Shown in pieces: positions 29,871 to 40,100 of a stretch of DNA of 64,000 nucleotides. The DNA is taken from contig OX621250.1 of NCBI GenBank assembly GCA_951640165.1, forward strand, positions 930,001 to 994,000, read 5' to 3'. The stretch comes from Pseudoips prasinana (taxonomy: Eukaryota > Arthropoda > Insecta > Lepidoptera > Nolidae). Numbering within the stretch: the stretch's first letter is position 1; each line of letters begins with the position of its first letter. Under the pieces are notes generated by a model, which was not told the DNA's origin, ran no database searches, and saw only the letters and a program-made list of their open reading frames with translations. The translations under genes were made by a program, and so were the position numbers.

Positions 29871-30745
29871 GTTATAGCAACGACATCTAGCGAGGTAAAT
29901 GGTGAACTAATACTATGAAGATATTTTGAAATTAATTTACAAATAAGATTTATTTCCTCTGGTATTTTATACGAGATATGGCTACCCTATTGTCAAATCA
30001 AAATCCACCTAGAAATTAAACCCACAGAAGGGTCTCAACAGAAGCACTTTAGTTCTCACAATAAAAGGCATTATGCTCTGAAATCTAGGACGGCTATAAA
30101 CTGAGGCCTATTTCTGACAACTGGGCCATACTAATGGGTTCTTACAGGGGTTATATTGCTGCGGAACCCTATAACAGAAATGCTGCAGCGAAATAGCCTA
30201 CCTCCTTTCGTCTTAGGTGGCTGACATTATTTTCAAAGTTATTCAACGGTTTGATTATTAAAATTTAAGTTTTATCAATGAAATTTATATACAACGTTTT
30301 AAGAACGTTTCTTATACAGATATTTAAACTTGTTATATTATTATATATTTGTTACTTGTTTACTACTTGAATTTTACTAGTTTATTACATAATGTTTAAA
30401 TTTAGCTTAGTCATAGTGATATTCTTTTTATCAGTAATTTCACATTATTTTTATGGTCACATATTTTTACCTTAATGTGTACCTTAACTGAGTAACACTA
30501 CCAAAACACTCCAAGCAGGAATCCTTATTTTTATCATCTTAAAATCTAATTATAATATTACTATCTAAATGCGTCGAATTAAATCTACTAATTCCCAAGT
30601 AGTTTTATCATTGACAGCTACACAATTTCTCTTTAATGTTTGTTTTAAATTTTCTGATGTCATTAGAAACTTAATTGTAGAAGCATATACACTTTCACTG
30701 TTTCATCAGGCAATAGATGCTAGAGGGCTCATCCTTCCAAGCTAA
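29871..30745. other. Unrecognised AT-rich sequence
   Basis: No gene or repeat copy was recognised. Confidence 0.35.
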
Positions 30746-31080
30746 TCACCGTAGCCTAGTTAATAGTGCTCCTGCCTACAAAGCTGGTGGTCCTGGGTTC
30801 GAATCCCGGTAAGTGCAAATATTTGTGTGATGAGCACGAATATTTGTTTCTGAGTCATGGATGTTTTCTATGTATTTAAGTATTTATCTATCTATATAAG
30901 TATGTATATCGTCGCCTGGTACCCATAGTACAAGCTTTGCTTAGTTTGGGGCTAGGATGATCTGTGTGACATTGTCCCTATATATTATTATATTATATAT
31001 TATATTATATCTATCTATATAAGTATGTACATAGTTGCCTGGTACCCATACTACAAGCTTTGCTTAGTTTGGGGCTAGGA
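30746..31080 (+). mobile_element. SINE S1 with a tandem second tail
   Basis: A complete S1 with a good B box (GGGTTCGAATCCCGG) runs to 30990. From 31010 to 31080 the 3' half (TATCTATATAAGTATGTACA to AGTTTGGGGCTAGGA) is repeated, without the tRNA head. Confidence 0.8.
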
Positions 31081-31305
31081 ACGTAGTTTGGGTCTGTGTG
31101 AAAAAAAAAAACTACAAACCATGAATCCCGCGCCAGGGGCATCCCCTTTGGGATCGAAACCTCAGATCAGGGTGCTTACTGACAAGAAGATGCGCATCTA
31201 TTTATCGCTATACCATAATATTGCAGAGACGCGGGCCTCTCCTCCAGTTCAGGATCGGAAACGGCATATCATCGATAAGACAACGACATGATGAAGGTCA
31301 TAATA
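31081..31305. other. Unrecognised sequence with a short open frame
   Basis: A frame at 31088-31291 reads through an A run into a proline-rich part (NPAPGASPLG) and ends DRKRHIIDKTTT. No family was recognised. The GC content is higher than around it, so it may be a retroelement scrap. Chance is the default explanation. Confidence 0.25.
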
Positions 31306-31562
31306 TTAATAATAATATCCTGGTACATTATTCACATACGGTCATCTGATCCCCAACTAAGCAGAGCTTGTACTATGTAAACTAGATAGCTGATATACTA
31401 CATATACTACTTTTCTTTCGTAATTTTTATTTTTATAGAAAATTACACCCAGACTCAGGACAAATAGACATGTTCATGCACACAAATATCTGTCCTGGGT
31501 GGGAATCGAACGCACGACATGCGGCGTGAAAGGCAAGCATTTACCAATCAAGCCAACAGTGA
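31306..31562 (-). mobile_element. SINE S2, full length
   Basis: The S2 order is complete on the minus strand, from the head (GGCTTGATTGGTAAATGCTT, TTCGATTCCCACCCAGGAC) to GTGAATAATGTACCAGGAT and (TTA)n. Confidence 0.8.
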
Positions 31563-32244
31563 CAATGGCCGGCGAGTACCATGTATAGGATTGTGTTTAG
31601 CGTCACGAGAGTTAACAATAGCTTTGTGTATGCATGTTGTAAGTTGTTATTGTATAATCTTATCACCTAAATCGTATAATACGTTCCTGGAGAGAGGTAG
31701 TTACGGAACGACCACTAGTGTGTTTGATTGACATTTTAAAGGCATTGTAAAGGCATCAATTTGAAAGCTTTTGATTTATTAATCTACGATTAGTTATGTT
31801 TAAGCTATGAATTTGGGCGATAGTTGATTCTAAAAAAAATATCTTAATACACTAATTTCTCACATCTTATTTCTGAGCCTCAAAAATCTATTTTATTTTT
31901 TCATAAAAAGATGACTTGAAAATTAATTTATGAAAGGGTTAAAAGGATTTCATGAAAATGATTTCATGGAAATTAAAATTTACTAAAGCTTACTGTAAAG
32001 CAATCTAGGTAAGTATAATTGAAAAGGTCTTATTTCATCATTCTTTTTCTGGCAGTTTCGTCTGTTACTAAGATAATTTTGGTCGTATCGTAATAATTTC
32101 TTGTTTTTACCTACACTCTAAAGACTAAGGAAAAATTAAAAATAAAATCTTATTGGATTTCTTAAACTACTGAGATTTTCACTATAAAATATAAGTAACT
32201 TTAAAAAATACGAAAATACGACGTAAAGAATACAACATACATGT
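31563..32244. other. Unrecognised AT-rich sequence
   Basis: No gene or repeat copy was recognised. Confidence 0.35.
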
Positions 32245-32580
32245 TCACCGGGCTGCTGTGTGGTTAACAGCAACGAATATAACCATAAAGTAGACTTTCT
32301 TCTACACCCAACATTCCAACATTGTATTCCATTGCTGTGTGGTGAAAGCATAGAATATCATCACCCCATCTCATCCCGTAACGGCGTAGAAATCGTACGA
32401 GAGACCTACCAGAGAACGGGCAGTACCATTTTTCTGTGAACTATGACCATCAAACTGCGATCGCCAACCCTTCTTCCAAGCGTGGCGATTATCGCATATT
32501 CTTTGTGGAGGCTTTTGTCCTGCAGTGGACGTACTTTAGCTGACATCGCTGCCCGGCTGACATTATGAAATAAGCATCAA
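32245..32580 (+). mobile_element. Repeat K, longest copy
   Basis: CTGCTGTGTGGTTAACAGCA and, repeated, TTGCTGTGTGGTGAAAGCAT then ATCATCACCCCATCTCATCC, ACTGCGATCGCCAACCC, CGTGGCGATTATCGCATA and GGAGGCTTTTGTCCTGCAGT. The start is duplicated. It is the 3' region of a LINE, reading forward. Confidence 0.6.
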
Positions 32581-33090
32581 TCGAATATTTGTATCTACAA
32601 AAGCAGTCTTAAGTCAGTTATTCGCTAACATGAATTAATGACTTTTATGCACTGGACATCGTCATCGTATGATAAAATCAACATATCTAATAATGCTTGG
32701 AGTGTTTTCTGTAGAATGAATGACCTTAGTCGAGCTAGTTATTTCTACCTCTCTTGATTTTTTCTACTGTTTAGTGCTACACTTATTTAATATCTTACGG
32801 TAAGCAAAACCAAGATTACCCCTTACAACGTCACAAACTCACAAACGTTACGTCTTCATAATATTAGCATAGATTATTACTAAAATATACATCAAACCAT
32901 TCTCCTAAAAATACCCAAATTTATTAACAATACTCTATGTAGAAAGTATCGATACTATCAAAAGCCATTCCGAAACAATTTCTAATAAAACCCCTTTCAA
33001 TTACCCAAAACACCTCAATATCATCATCCACAATAATTCATCTAATAATAACCTTACACGAATATCTTAATAAAATCCTTGTAATAAAAG
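32581..33090. other. Unrecognised AT-rich sequence
   Basis: No feature was recognised. Confidence 0.35.
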
Positions 33091-33116
33091 TGAAGGGACA
33101 GATTTACGGCGCACTG

Positions 33117-33178
33117 GTCCGGTCTGCGATCCGGCGCAATCCGGTTTAATTCCGGTTAATCCGCCCGGATCCGGCCTC
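33117..33178 (+). promoter_or_regulatory. Phased CCGG array, candidate binding-site cluster
   Basis: CCGG occurs at 33119, 33131, 33141, 33152, 33165 and 33171, with a CCGC variant at 33161. Most copies are in an ATCCGG(C/T) context and spaced 10-12 bases. No second copy of this block exists in the window. The spacing is close to one helical turn; no function can be assigned from sequence alone. Confidence 0.4.
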
Positions 33179-33436
33179 CGTGCGATCTGGAGCTTTACTC
33201 CTTTGGGAGCGTAATGGCTATAGAAGGCCCTTAAACGTCCTGTTGCAGCATGGCAGTTTTACCTCCTAAATTATGTTAGGTAATTAGTTTGGTGGATATT
33301 TAATAGGGTATAAGTAGTAAGTGTTTTCGGAGTGTTTATGTTTTGTTATGGCACATGTGTTGAGCTATTTTTGTCCGCTATTATAGATATAAGATATATT
33401 TATATTTAAGTGTCTTTAAGGATAACGGGAAGATAT
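33179..33436. other. Unrecognised, moderately GC-rich then AT-rich
   Basis: No gene or repeat copy was recognised. Confidence 0.35.
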
Positions 33437-33551
33437 CGCGGGAAGCCGCTGGATGCGGGCAGCGCAGGACCGGCTATTGTGGAGATCCTTGTGGAAGGCT
33501 TTTGTCCAGCAGTGGACGTCTTACGGCTGATATGATGATGATGATGATGAA
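33437..33551 (+). pseudogene. Repeat K: last codons of a LINE ORF2 plus (ATG)n tail
   Basis: The frame ending at the TGA of 33528-33530 reads SRWMRAAQDRLLWRSLWKAF and then VQQWTSYG. A Trp- and Arg-rich end of the form xDRxxWRxLxxxFVQQWxxxG is the usual C-terminus of RTE/Jockey-type LINE polyproteins. After the stop comes a (GAT)n tail rather than poly(A). About 29 codons remain, so it is a severely 5'-truncated copy with no activity. It gives the coding identity for all other K fragments in this window. Confidence 0.65.
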
Positions 33552-33572
33552 GGATAACGTATAGCGCTTTGA

Positions 33573-33800
33573 CTTCCTCGTTGGTTTAGTGGTAACGTGT
33601 TCAACCGCAGATAATGGATTCCCGGGTTCAAATCCTGGGTTAGGCCAATAAGTTGAAAAAAATCTCATTAACAGCGCCGGAAGACTGGGAGTTGGCGGTA
33701 TTACACCTATGTACCTCGGAGAGCACGTAAAGCTGTCGAATGTCGATCCTGTTACAATTTCCAATCGTGTCACTAGTCGTTCCGTCGCAGTTTTGATTCC
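33573..33800 (+). mobile_element. SINE S3
   Basis: The head CCTCGTTGGTTTAGTGGTAA and the B box GGGTTCAAATCCTGGG are followed by GGGAGTTGGCGGTATTACAC and CCTCGGAGAGCACGTAAAGC. It is a different body subtype from 896-1210 but matches 54905-55130 and 44330-44360. Confidence 0.7.
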
Positions 33801-33912
33801 GCACAGTACAACTTATTGTGTGATGCATAAGTAGTTGTTCTGAGTCTAGTTTTGGTTTATGCCCATCAATAATATATATGGTTGTAAAGTAACCCGCAAC
33901 AAAGGGATGTAT
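33801..33912 (+). mobile_element. SINE S4 tail joined to S3
   Basis: TTGTTCTGAGTCTAGTTTTG, ATATATGGTTGTAAAGTAAC and CCGCAACAAAGGGATG correspond to the S4 body, without its tRNA head. Confidence 0.5.
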
Positions 33913-34127
33913 TTATTTATTATTGTTATTATGTAGATTTATGACAATAAAGATGAAGAAAGAGAGAAAAAAGCTTTTATAAACGCAAAATAAAACCGAC
34001 TATAGGTTAGGTAGTACATAAAAACTACACATTACGATATCTATAAAAAAACACAAACATATTCAGTATGTGTCTAAAAGTCTGCAGCTCAGTATATGAT
34101 AAGTTACATGTAAGTTAAGGTATGCAA
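33913..34127. other. Unrecognised AT-rich sequence
   Basis: No feature was recognised. Confidence 0.35.
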
Positions 34128-34695
34128 ATAAAATAAAAATAAATAAAAAAGGTTTTTATTCACGTAGACTTTAAAAAAGCGCTTGTAAATAGTCAGAACA
34201 TGTTTGTAGTAATATAGTTGTATACATTAGATATTATTTCTAGTAACATAGATATTTAGGTACATATTGTATGAAAACATTTATAAAATTTATTTTATTA
34301 CAGCAATGATATTTAGCTAGCTCGTATCAAGTTATTGTCAAGAGATTATGTTTAATTATCTAGTTTAAATCTAATATTTTTACTACATATTGTCAATGGT
34401 TCTGTCCATATTAAAGGTATTATTATTATGACGGACCTTGTGTTAATAACGACGGTCGCGCTTTAATGCTACCACCAGACCCAATGCGCCCCAACTGAGA
34501 AGACCCAGCGAAACAACTCAGTGGGTTCATCTACTACCGGTTTCAACACGACCCAGTTGAGACGGTCCGGCGAAACATACTCAAGCGGGCATGAACACGG
34601 GATTTGGTCCAATTAGAGTAATTATTTAGTAGGCAAACACAATATATGCTCGATCGGTTGTCTGAATGCTTATTATTTTAGATTATATTTAGGTA
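34128..34695 (-). mobile_element. Repeat RA, near full length
   Basis: On the minus strand it ends in an AATAAA-containing terminus (CTACGTGAATAAAAACC) and a (TTTA)n tail. The upstream body has GGGTCGTGTTGAAACCGG, GAACCCACTGAG and CATTAAAGCGCGACCG. It is almost identical to 55441-55980; other copies lie at 49860, 50544 and 63831. It is a LINE 3' UTR or SINE-like retroposon. Confidence 0.7.
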
Positions 34696-34943
34696 TACAA
34701 AAGAAAAACTTCGAAACAATAACATTATTCATTTTGAGACAGAGCCAATAATTTAAAATTAAGTATATGATAGCAATCATTTACAGATAGTTCACGTAAC
34801 ACATTTATATAAAACAATTTAACAAAGGATATCTATTTCATATTTTTCATTAAAAAGTTCTATGTCTAGAATTTTGCTAGAGAAGCGGTTTATATTTTGA
34901 TGTGATAGAATTAGAAAGTTATCACACTTCTCTATTGTCATGC
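34696..34943. other. Unrecognised AT-rich sequence
   Basis: Immediately downstream (minus sense) of the LINE ORF1 fragment; possibly its 3' flank. Confidence 0.35.
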
Positions 34944-35648
34944 TTACATGTTTAAACTACTAACTAAATTGATTTTAATAACATTACTGGAAGATGGTAT
35001 AAAAAGTGACTTCGTCATACTACTTATGACTGAGTTAATATGTGCCGCTACTAAAGTTGCAAGTATGTTCAAAAATTTTCTTGAGACAGTAACTGTACTC
35101 ATGGTTACCCTACAAGAATCTATAAAACTATTTGTGTCCAAAAATATAAATTTATTACTATAATGGCTAACCAAAAACTGTATGTGCATATTTAGCTTGT
35201 GGATATAATTATTTGTACTATCAGGCACATTGGACACATAGGGGAAGGCACACAATATTATCTTATTACAGTCTAATTCTAACATCTTAGTGAAACTATC
35301 TGTAATGTCTTTTTTCTTTAAGTTCTTACAATTTCCTACCATTAGAGTTATACATGATTTGGCACTGTGTTTATTCTGAATTAATTTATCTATTATATCT
35401 TTATAATGTAATCCTGGCATACAATAGTTGACAAAGGAACAACTCAGCTTATTACAAAGCAAGGTACCAAGGCCCTTACCCATTTCATCGGAATACAGTA
35501 TGGAGCTATGTTTAGTATTGTCATTTTGTGGAGATACTGGTGACTCTGATCCCAGCTGTGTGTATGACTCCACTACTGCACTACTGGTGTTAATCGGTTC
35601 CAATGTCCTATTGCTTTCAGGATTACACTTTCCAGCTAGCAATTGCAT
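34944..35648 (-). CDS. LINE ORF1-like protein with SGNH-hydrolase-like layout, partial
   Basis: The frame is open for 234 residues. Residues 1-50 are polar and low in structure. From about residue 50 the order ILYSDEMGKGLG, then NYCMPGLHYKDIIDKL, then ITLMVGNCKNL, then KIILCAFPYVS and later FIFLDTN resembles an SGNH/GDSL-type alpha-beta fold. Its first block (usually GDS) is here YSDEMG. Such esterase-like domains occur in ORF1 proteins of CR1-group LINEs, where they act in the RNA-protein particle; that role is inference here. The catalytic Ser/His set cannot be confirmed. No zinc finger or coiled coil is present, so the N-terminus may be missing. No ORF2 follows on the minus strand. It is most likely a truncated LINE copy or a separated ORF1. 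Confidence 0.5.
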   Translation of the reverse strand: MQLLAGKCNPESNRTLEPINTSSAVVESYTQLGSESPVSPQNDNTKHSSILYSDEMGKGLGTLLCNKLSCSFVNYCMPGLHYKDIIDKLIQNKHSAKSCITLMVGNCKNLKKKDITDSFTKMLELDCNKIILCAFPYVSNVPDSTNNYIHKLNMHIQFLVSHYSNKFIFLDTNSFIDSCRVTMSTVTVSRKFLNILATLVAAHINSVISSMTKSLFIPSSSNVIKINLVSSLNM

Positions 35649-35724
35649 TTCATTTTTGTATGACTGGAAACTGTGATATGAGATTGCTAGTAGTAGAGAG
35701 AGTATATCATGAAGTTCAGTCTTA
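35649..35724. other. Unrecognised sequence
   Basis: Short stretch between the ORF1 fragment and RA; possibly the LINE upstream region. Confidence 0.3.
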
Positions 35725-35875
35725 AATAAAAACGGTTCTTTTTTTCACATCCACTTTACAAACGCGATTGTAAATAGTCAGAACATAAATTATAGTATTA
35801 AAAATTCACTATATATTAATTCTAGGTACAAGTAGATTATTAGATCGTGACTTATATTTGATAATATGGAATTAT
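35725..35875 (-). mobile_element. Repeat RA (variant)
   Basis: AACGCGATTGTAAATAGTCA, then ATTCTAGGTACAAGTAGATT and TTAGATCGTGACTTATATTT. It is the inverted homologue of 26690-26972 and shows the M insertion site unoccupied. Confidence 0.6.
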
Positions 35876-35899
35876 TTATGTATTTGATTTATGTAATTT

Positions 35900-36090
35900 T
35901 TATAAAGACAACGCCCGCCTCTGTGAAACTAATCCCTGTGCCGTAACAAACACATAATTGAGACGATATACATCCAGACGCAGAAAAACTATTTATGGGA
36001 CACGCAAATAGTTGTTCTACGCGGGAATCGAACGTGAGATATAGTGGCGAAGCGACTGTCTTATCCGCTGTGTCACACGTGTAGTCAATC
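35900..36090 (-). mobile_element. SINE S4
   Basis: ACAACGCCCGCCTCTGTG, ATACATCCAGACGCAG and the tRNA-like head GCGAAGCGACTGTCTTATCC with B box GCGGGAATCGAACG. It is inverted relative to 63043-63187. Confidence 0.65.
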
Positions 36091-36107
36091 GACGTCAAAG
36101 TCAAACA

Positions 36108-36690
36108 GGTCTGTTGGTGTGGTTGGCAAATGCTTGCTTTTCACGCCAGAGGTCGTGGGTTCGATTCCCACCCAGGACAGATATTGTGTGCATGAACATG
36201 TCTGTTTGTGGGAAATCACTCTGGGTGTAATTATCTATATAAGATAGATAGACAGATTAACTCTTTATTGTACACCAATATTAAAATCATATAGTACAGG
36301 AGCATGCAATTAAAAAGTATACAATTGGCGATCTTATTACTAAAATGTGATCTCTTCCAGACAACCAAAGAATGGACAATAATAGGGATTATTTAAGAGG
36401 GCAGTTGTCGGTGTACTTATACTTTGTTAACAGTACCCATTGGTACTCAGTACAAGAGCCTACTATATATATTAAATACATACATACTATATACATACAT
36501 ACATACCTATAATAGATAGAAACTTACAAATTACAATATTACCTACTTGTTCTATTAATTTACACTATATAAGTTTGTATTTACAAAAGAAAAGTAATAT
36601 ATGTAGTAATATCAGTTATCTGGTTTCCATAGAACAAGCTCTGCTTAGTTTGGGACCAGATGACCGTGTGTAAATAATGTCCTAAGATAT
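36108..36690 (+). mobile_element. SINE S2 split by a LINE 3' insertion
   Basis: The head (TTGGTGTGGTTGGCAAATGC, GTGGGTTCGATTCCCACCCA) runs to 36243. The body resumes at 36565 (TTTGTATTTACAAAAGAAAA to CCGTGTGTAAATAATGTCC). Confidence 0.8.
36244..36564 (-). mobile_element. LINE 3' UTR insertion (321 bp) inside S2
   Basis: Flanked by 9-bp direct repeats CTATATAAG at 36235-36243 and 36565-36573. On the minus strand it carries GGTTGTCTGGAAGAGATCAC and ends GGTGTACAATAAAGAGTTAA followed by a short (CTAT)n tail. The same terminus appears at 37963-38040. Confidence 0.7.
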
Positions 36691-36949
36691 TTATTTAATT
36701 AATGCCAGTCTGCGGCTATTAGACCCACAATGCCAAGTTCATATTTATTATTCAGAGCTATAATGAGCTGGAACAGCAGCCTCCATGGTCATGTAAACTG
36801 TACCCTGTTACGTACGACTGCAGACGGCCCAATTAGATTGCGCCCCTAACGAACAGACTGACCGACGGAATGGGGGCGCGCGCCGCCCTAATGGAGCCAC
36901 GTTCTGTCATTACTGTTAACTAGTATTTAGCCCGGGGTTCGCCTGCTGG
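36691..36949. other. Non-repetitive CpG-rich patch
   Basis: From about 36790 to 36905 the sequence contains CCAATTAGATTGCGCCCC, GACCGACGGAATGGGGGC and GCGCGCCGCCCTAATGG. No copy elsewhere in the window and no coding frame. Candidate host regulatory DNA. Confidence 0.35.
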
Positions 36950-37200
36950 TACAGACAAACTCACATATATACACTATCATGTCAGCAAAATTACGTCCAC
37001 TGCTGGACTCAGGCCTGCTCAAAAGATTTCTACAATACATTGTGTTAGAAAGTTTAATTTGTGAGATATTTCAACGATCCGTGATGTATATGTTTAAAGT
37101 ACCCAGCAATATCAGAATTATCACCGCAGCTAAAGTGGGGTGGAGCCATTTCGGATTTGCATGTAACAACAAAGTAAGATTTTTTTATTTTTGTGTTATA
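36950..37200. repeat. Local duplication unit X, copy 1
   Basis: Includes ATACACTATCATGTCAGCAA, a K-like block (CGTCCACTGCTGGACTCAGG) and AGAAAGTTTAATTTGTGAG to TTTTTGTGTTATATGCATG. Its first part recurs at 37225-37330 and its second part at 37918-38135. Confidence 0.6.
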
Positions 37201-37224
37201 TGCATGCGGGGTACGCCTGCTAGT

Positions 37225-37505
37225 ACAGTCAACCTAACATCGGTATATATATACACTATCATGTCAGCAAAATGACGTCCACTGCTGGACTCAGGCCTCC
37301 TCAAAAGATTTTTACAAAGCATTGTGTCCATCATTTGGAGGGTTATACCATAATCGCCACGCTTGGCGATCGCAGTAAGATGGTCGTAGTACTCAAAAGA
37401 ACTCTGCTGCCCACTCTCTGGAATATATTCCCTCGGGACGAATTCTAGGCCCCATACGGGACGAGATGGGTTGGCGATATTATTTTTGGCTGCCAACCAC
37501 AGCCT
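37225..37505 (-). mobile_element. Repeat K with unit X copy 2
   Basis: ATACACTATCATGTCAGCAA at 37250 again precedes the K end CGTCCACTGCTGGACTCAGG. K then continues with ATACCATAATCGCCACGCTT and GGCGATCGCAG. It is a longer K than in copy 1. Confidence 0.55.
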
Positions 37506-37634
37506 GTATATACACTAGCACTACAAAAACGATATAAAAGCGCTGTCAAAGTAGAAGTTTATTGACTGACATACAAAGAAACGTTTAGATTCTGAAATTA
37601 ATAAAATAACCATTAAAAGTATGTTTGTTTTTCT

Positions 37635-37890
37635 TATAATAATAATATCCTGGGACATTATTTACACACGGCCATCTGATCCCCAACGAAGCACAACTTT
37701 TACTATAGAAATCAGATAACTGATATACTACAATTACTGAAATACTTTTCTTTTAAAAATACATACTTATACAGATAGTTATACCCAGACTCAGGACAAC
37801 CAGTAATGTTCATGCACACAAATATCTGGGTGGGAATCGGAACCACGATCTGCGGCGTAAAGGCAAGTATTTACCAACCACGCCAGTCGG
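37635..37890 (-). mobile_element. SINE S2
   Basis: AATATCCTGGGACATTATTT, ACACGGCCATCTGATCCCC and the head ACCAACCACGCC. The B box is damaged (CTGGGTGGGAATCGGAACCA). Confidence 0.75.
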
Positions 37891-37917
37891 ATCATTCAAT
37901 AATATTATAATTAAATT

Positions 37918-38135
37918 GCAGAAAGTTTAATTTGTGAGAGATTTTAACAGTCCGTGACGTTTAAGATAAGATAAGATAACTCTTTATTGTACACCAAAAC
38001 ATTACAGGATACAATAACATACATTTAAAAATACATATACATAATGTTTAAGGTAATGACCCGGCAATATCAGAATTATCAGCGTTACTACAGTGGGGCG
38101 GAGTTTTCTTATTCTTTTTGTGTTATATGAAATTT
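37918..38135. repeat. Unit X copy 3, interrupted by a LINE tail
   Basis: AGAAAGTTTAATTTGTGAGA to GTGACGTTTAAG and then, after 37963-38040, AATGTTTAAGGTAATGACCC to TTTTTGTGTTATATG. The insert reads GATAACTCTTTATTGTACAC, the minus-strand LINE terminus also seen at 36253. Confidence 0.6.
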
Positions 38136-39781
38136 ACTGACAAATCTTTTTCTTTTCTCTTTGTCATTCTAATGGACCATTTCTTTTCTTTGACACTTTT
38201 AAATAGCTTTCCACCACTGCACCACACACGCAGTCTACATGTGTCTAATTGCCGCAATTAATGTAGTCGTCTCACTGGTGAGTAGTTTTGGGTTCAGTTC
38301 GAAGAACATCAATTAGCTGTTCCGAGTCGCGGTGAGTTATGTGACCCTTAATGGCTATCAGTAAAGAATATATCCAAAGTAATGATCCCAATTTGCTTCA
38401 TTATTTCTCTTGTAGAACACTGAAGGGTCGAAAACCCGGCAAATGTAACTATATCTAACGCACAGAAAAAAATAGAAGGAAGTTATAACATCTTCCTGTA
38501 TCCTCCTGTCAAAAACTTACCCGCTTCCACTTAACCTGATACACTTCAACACAGAAAAATCTCATCTCAACGATCATTACATTCTTGACGCTACAAAAAA
38601 CTAAGTGGAGCAGACAGTGATACATTAAGTCCACAAAATATAAGCCCACAATAGCTCCCCGGGGCGACATCTCACGCCCATTTAGATATATTACTAAGAA
38701 AGATTTTAAATGTCGTTCTGAAAAACACAAGGTAATGTCAGTGGAATGGTTTAAACGGAAAATTATACGGGAATTAGGTTGTTGTCCGAAATTTTGTTGT
38801 TTCTTGCAATCTTTATATCTTGTGCCGCTAAAACTATGCGTTTCTGGCAGGCAGTAGTCGAATGGAACACGTTAGTTTGGATTATCGTTTAATTAACAAA
38901 AACATTTTATAGTTTTTAATTCACTTTAAAGTAAATAGAACTATAAATTATGATTTAAAACTATATTAAAGACAATGTTAAACTGAAAACCTACTTTAAC
39001 TATTTTTTGTTAATTTACTTGAGTTTATAATGTGTCTCTTTTTCAAACATAATATTGTTTGGTTTTTGGAGTATTAGACAACCGATTGTTAATAATACTT
39101 TACGTTATGATGTGTATAATGTATGTTCTTGGAAATGGACCCCCTGGACCTAGCAGTATTATTCATCTTAGATTAATTTCGTTAGTAAAAATTCGGATTC
39201 AGGAATTTAACAGAGTTTGACCACTATGCCTTCGCAGATACATGAAACCATCCTCCTATAGAATCGTGTCAATTGTTTAATTGTTGCCTTTCGTTTTTCG
39301 TTTTTGGTATCTAATACGATATCAGTAATTAAGCCAGTGCTCGTTACAACACAGGCAAAAAAATATGTGTCCATATATTTTACCAAAAATATAATTTTAA
39401 CTCATAAACTTCTTTTATGTCTTACATTACCCAAAGTTTCTCTAACCCATCCACGTTTCAATAATAAAACGCTTAGCGCATGTTGTTAACAAAGACGTAG
39501 ATATTTACGGGCCGCTCGTCAAAGGGACGCACATAAATATCTTGTAAACAACCATGTCCAATACGGGACAGGGCAGATACCACGCATTAGAGAATTGTAG
39601 GACATTCTTGAAATTGTTATTATAGCTTTATTAAATTATTCTTATCATAAAATGTATTAAATATGGCCTTTCAGAAAAGTAATAAGACAGTTACGTAACA
39701 ATAAAAAATTGGCAATTTTAGATCATTGTAGAATTTCTTCGTTTGGATTAAAAAGTATGGATGCCATAAGATTTATGATCT
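38136..39781. other. Unrecognised sequence, mostly AT-rich
   Basis: A tRNA-like fragment (GTCGTCTCACTGGTGAGTAG, GGGTTCAGTTCGAAG) lies at 38267-38320 and could be an S4 head relic. A CG-richer patch lies at 39505-39600. No gene was recognised. Confidence 0.35.
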
Positions 39782-40100
39782 ACTTTCTGTGCCCCGCGGT
39801 TTTACCTCCGTTAAATTTTATAAATTATCCTCCCCCGTATGTGATAGCGTGATAATACATATGTAGCCTATATGTTGACCCGACCTCTTAACAATATTTA
39901 TGCAAAATTTTAATTAAATCCATGCAGTACTTTTTGAGTTTAGCCCGGACATACATACAGACAAACAGACACGCAGACAAAAATTCCAAAAACTATATTT
40001 TTGGCTTCGATATCCATTGTAGATGACTCCCCAAATATCCTTTTAAAACAATATTCAATTTACAGTTTTGACTTTCCTACAATTTTATTATATGTATAGA
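39782..40100 (-). mobile_element. Nonautonomous Helitron, both ends present
   Basis: The plus-strand left side CTGTGCCCCGCGGTTTTACC is the 3' hairpin end, degraded at the CTRR. The right side ATTTTATTATATGTATAGA followed by T gives a 5' TC start after A on the minus strand. The body contains TTTTTGAGTTTAGCCCGGAC and GCAGACAAAAATTCCAAAAA. It links the two end types seen separately at 14619 and 14893. Confidence 0.6.

Noticed and set aside
33473..33828. Minus-strand open frames of 62-99 codons
   Set aside because: They are antisense to the K end and SINEs S3/S4; the sense K frame has the LINE C-terminal pattern.
35028..35163. Plus-strand frame in the LINE ORF1 region
   Set aside because: Shorter than, and antisense to, the 234-codon frame that has the recognisable domain order.
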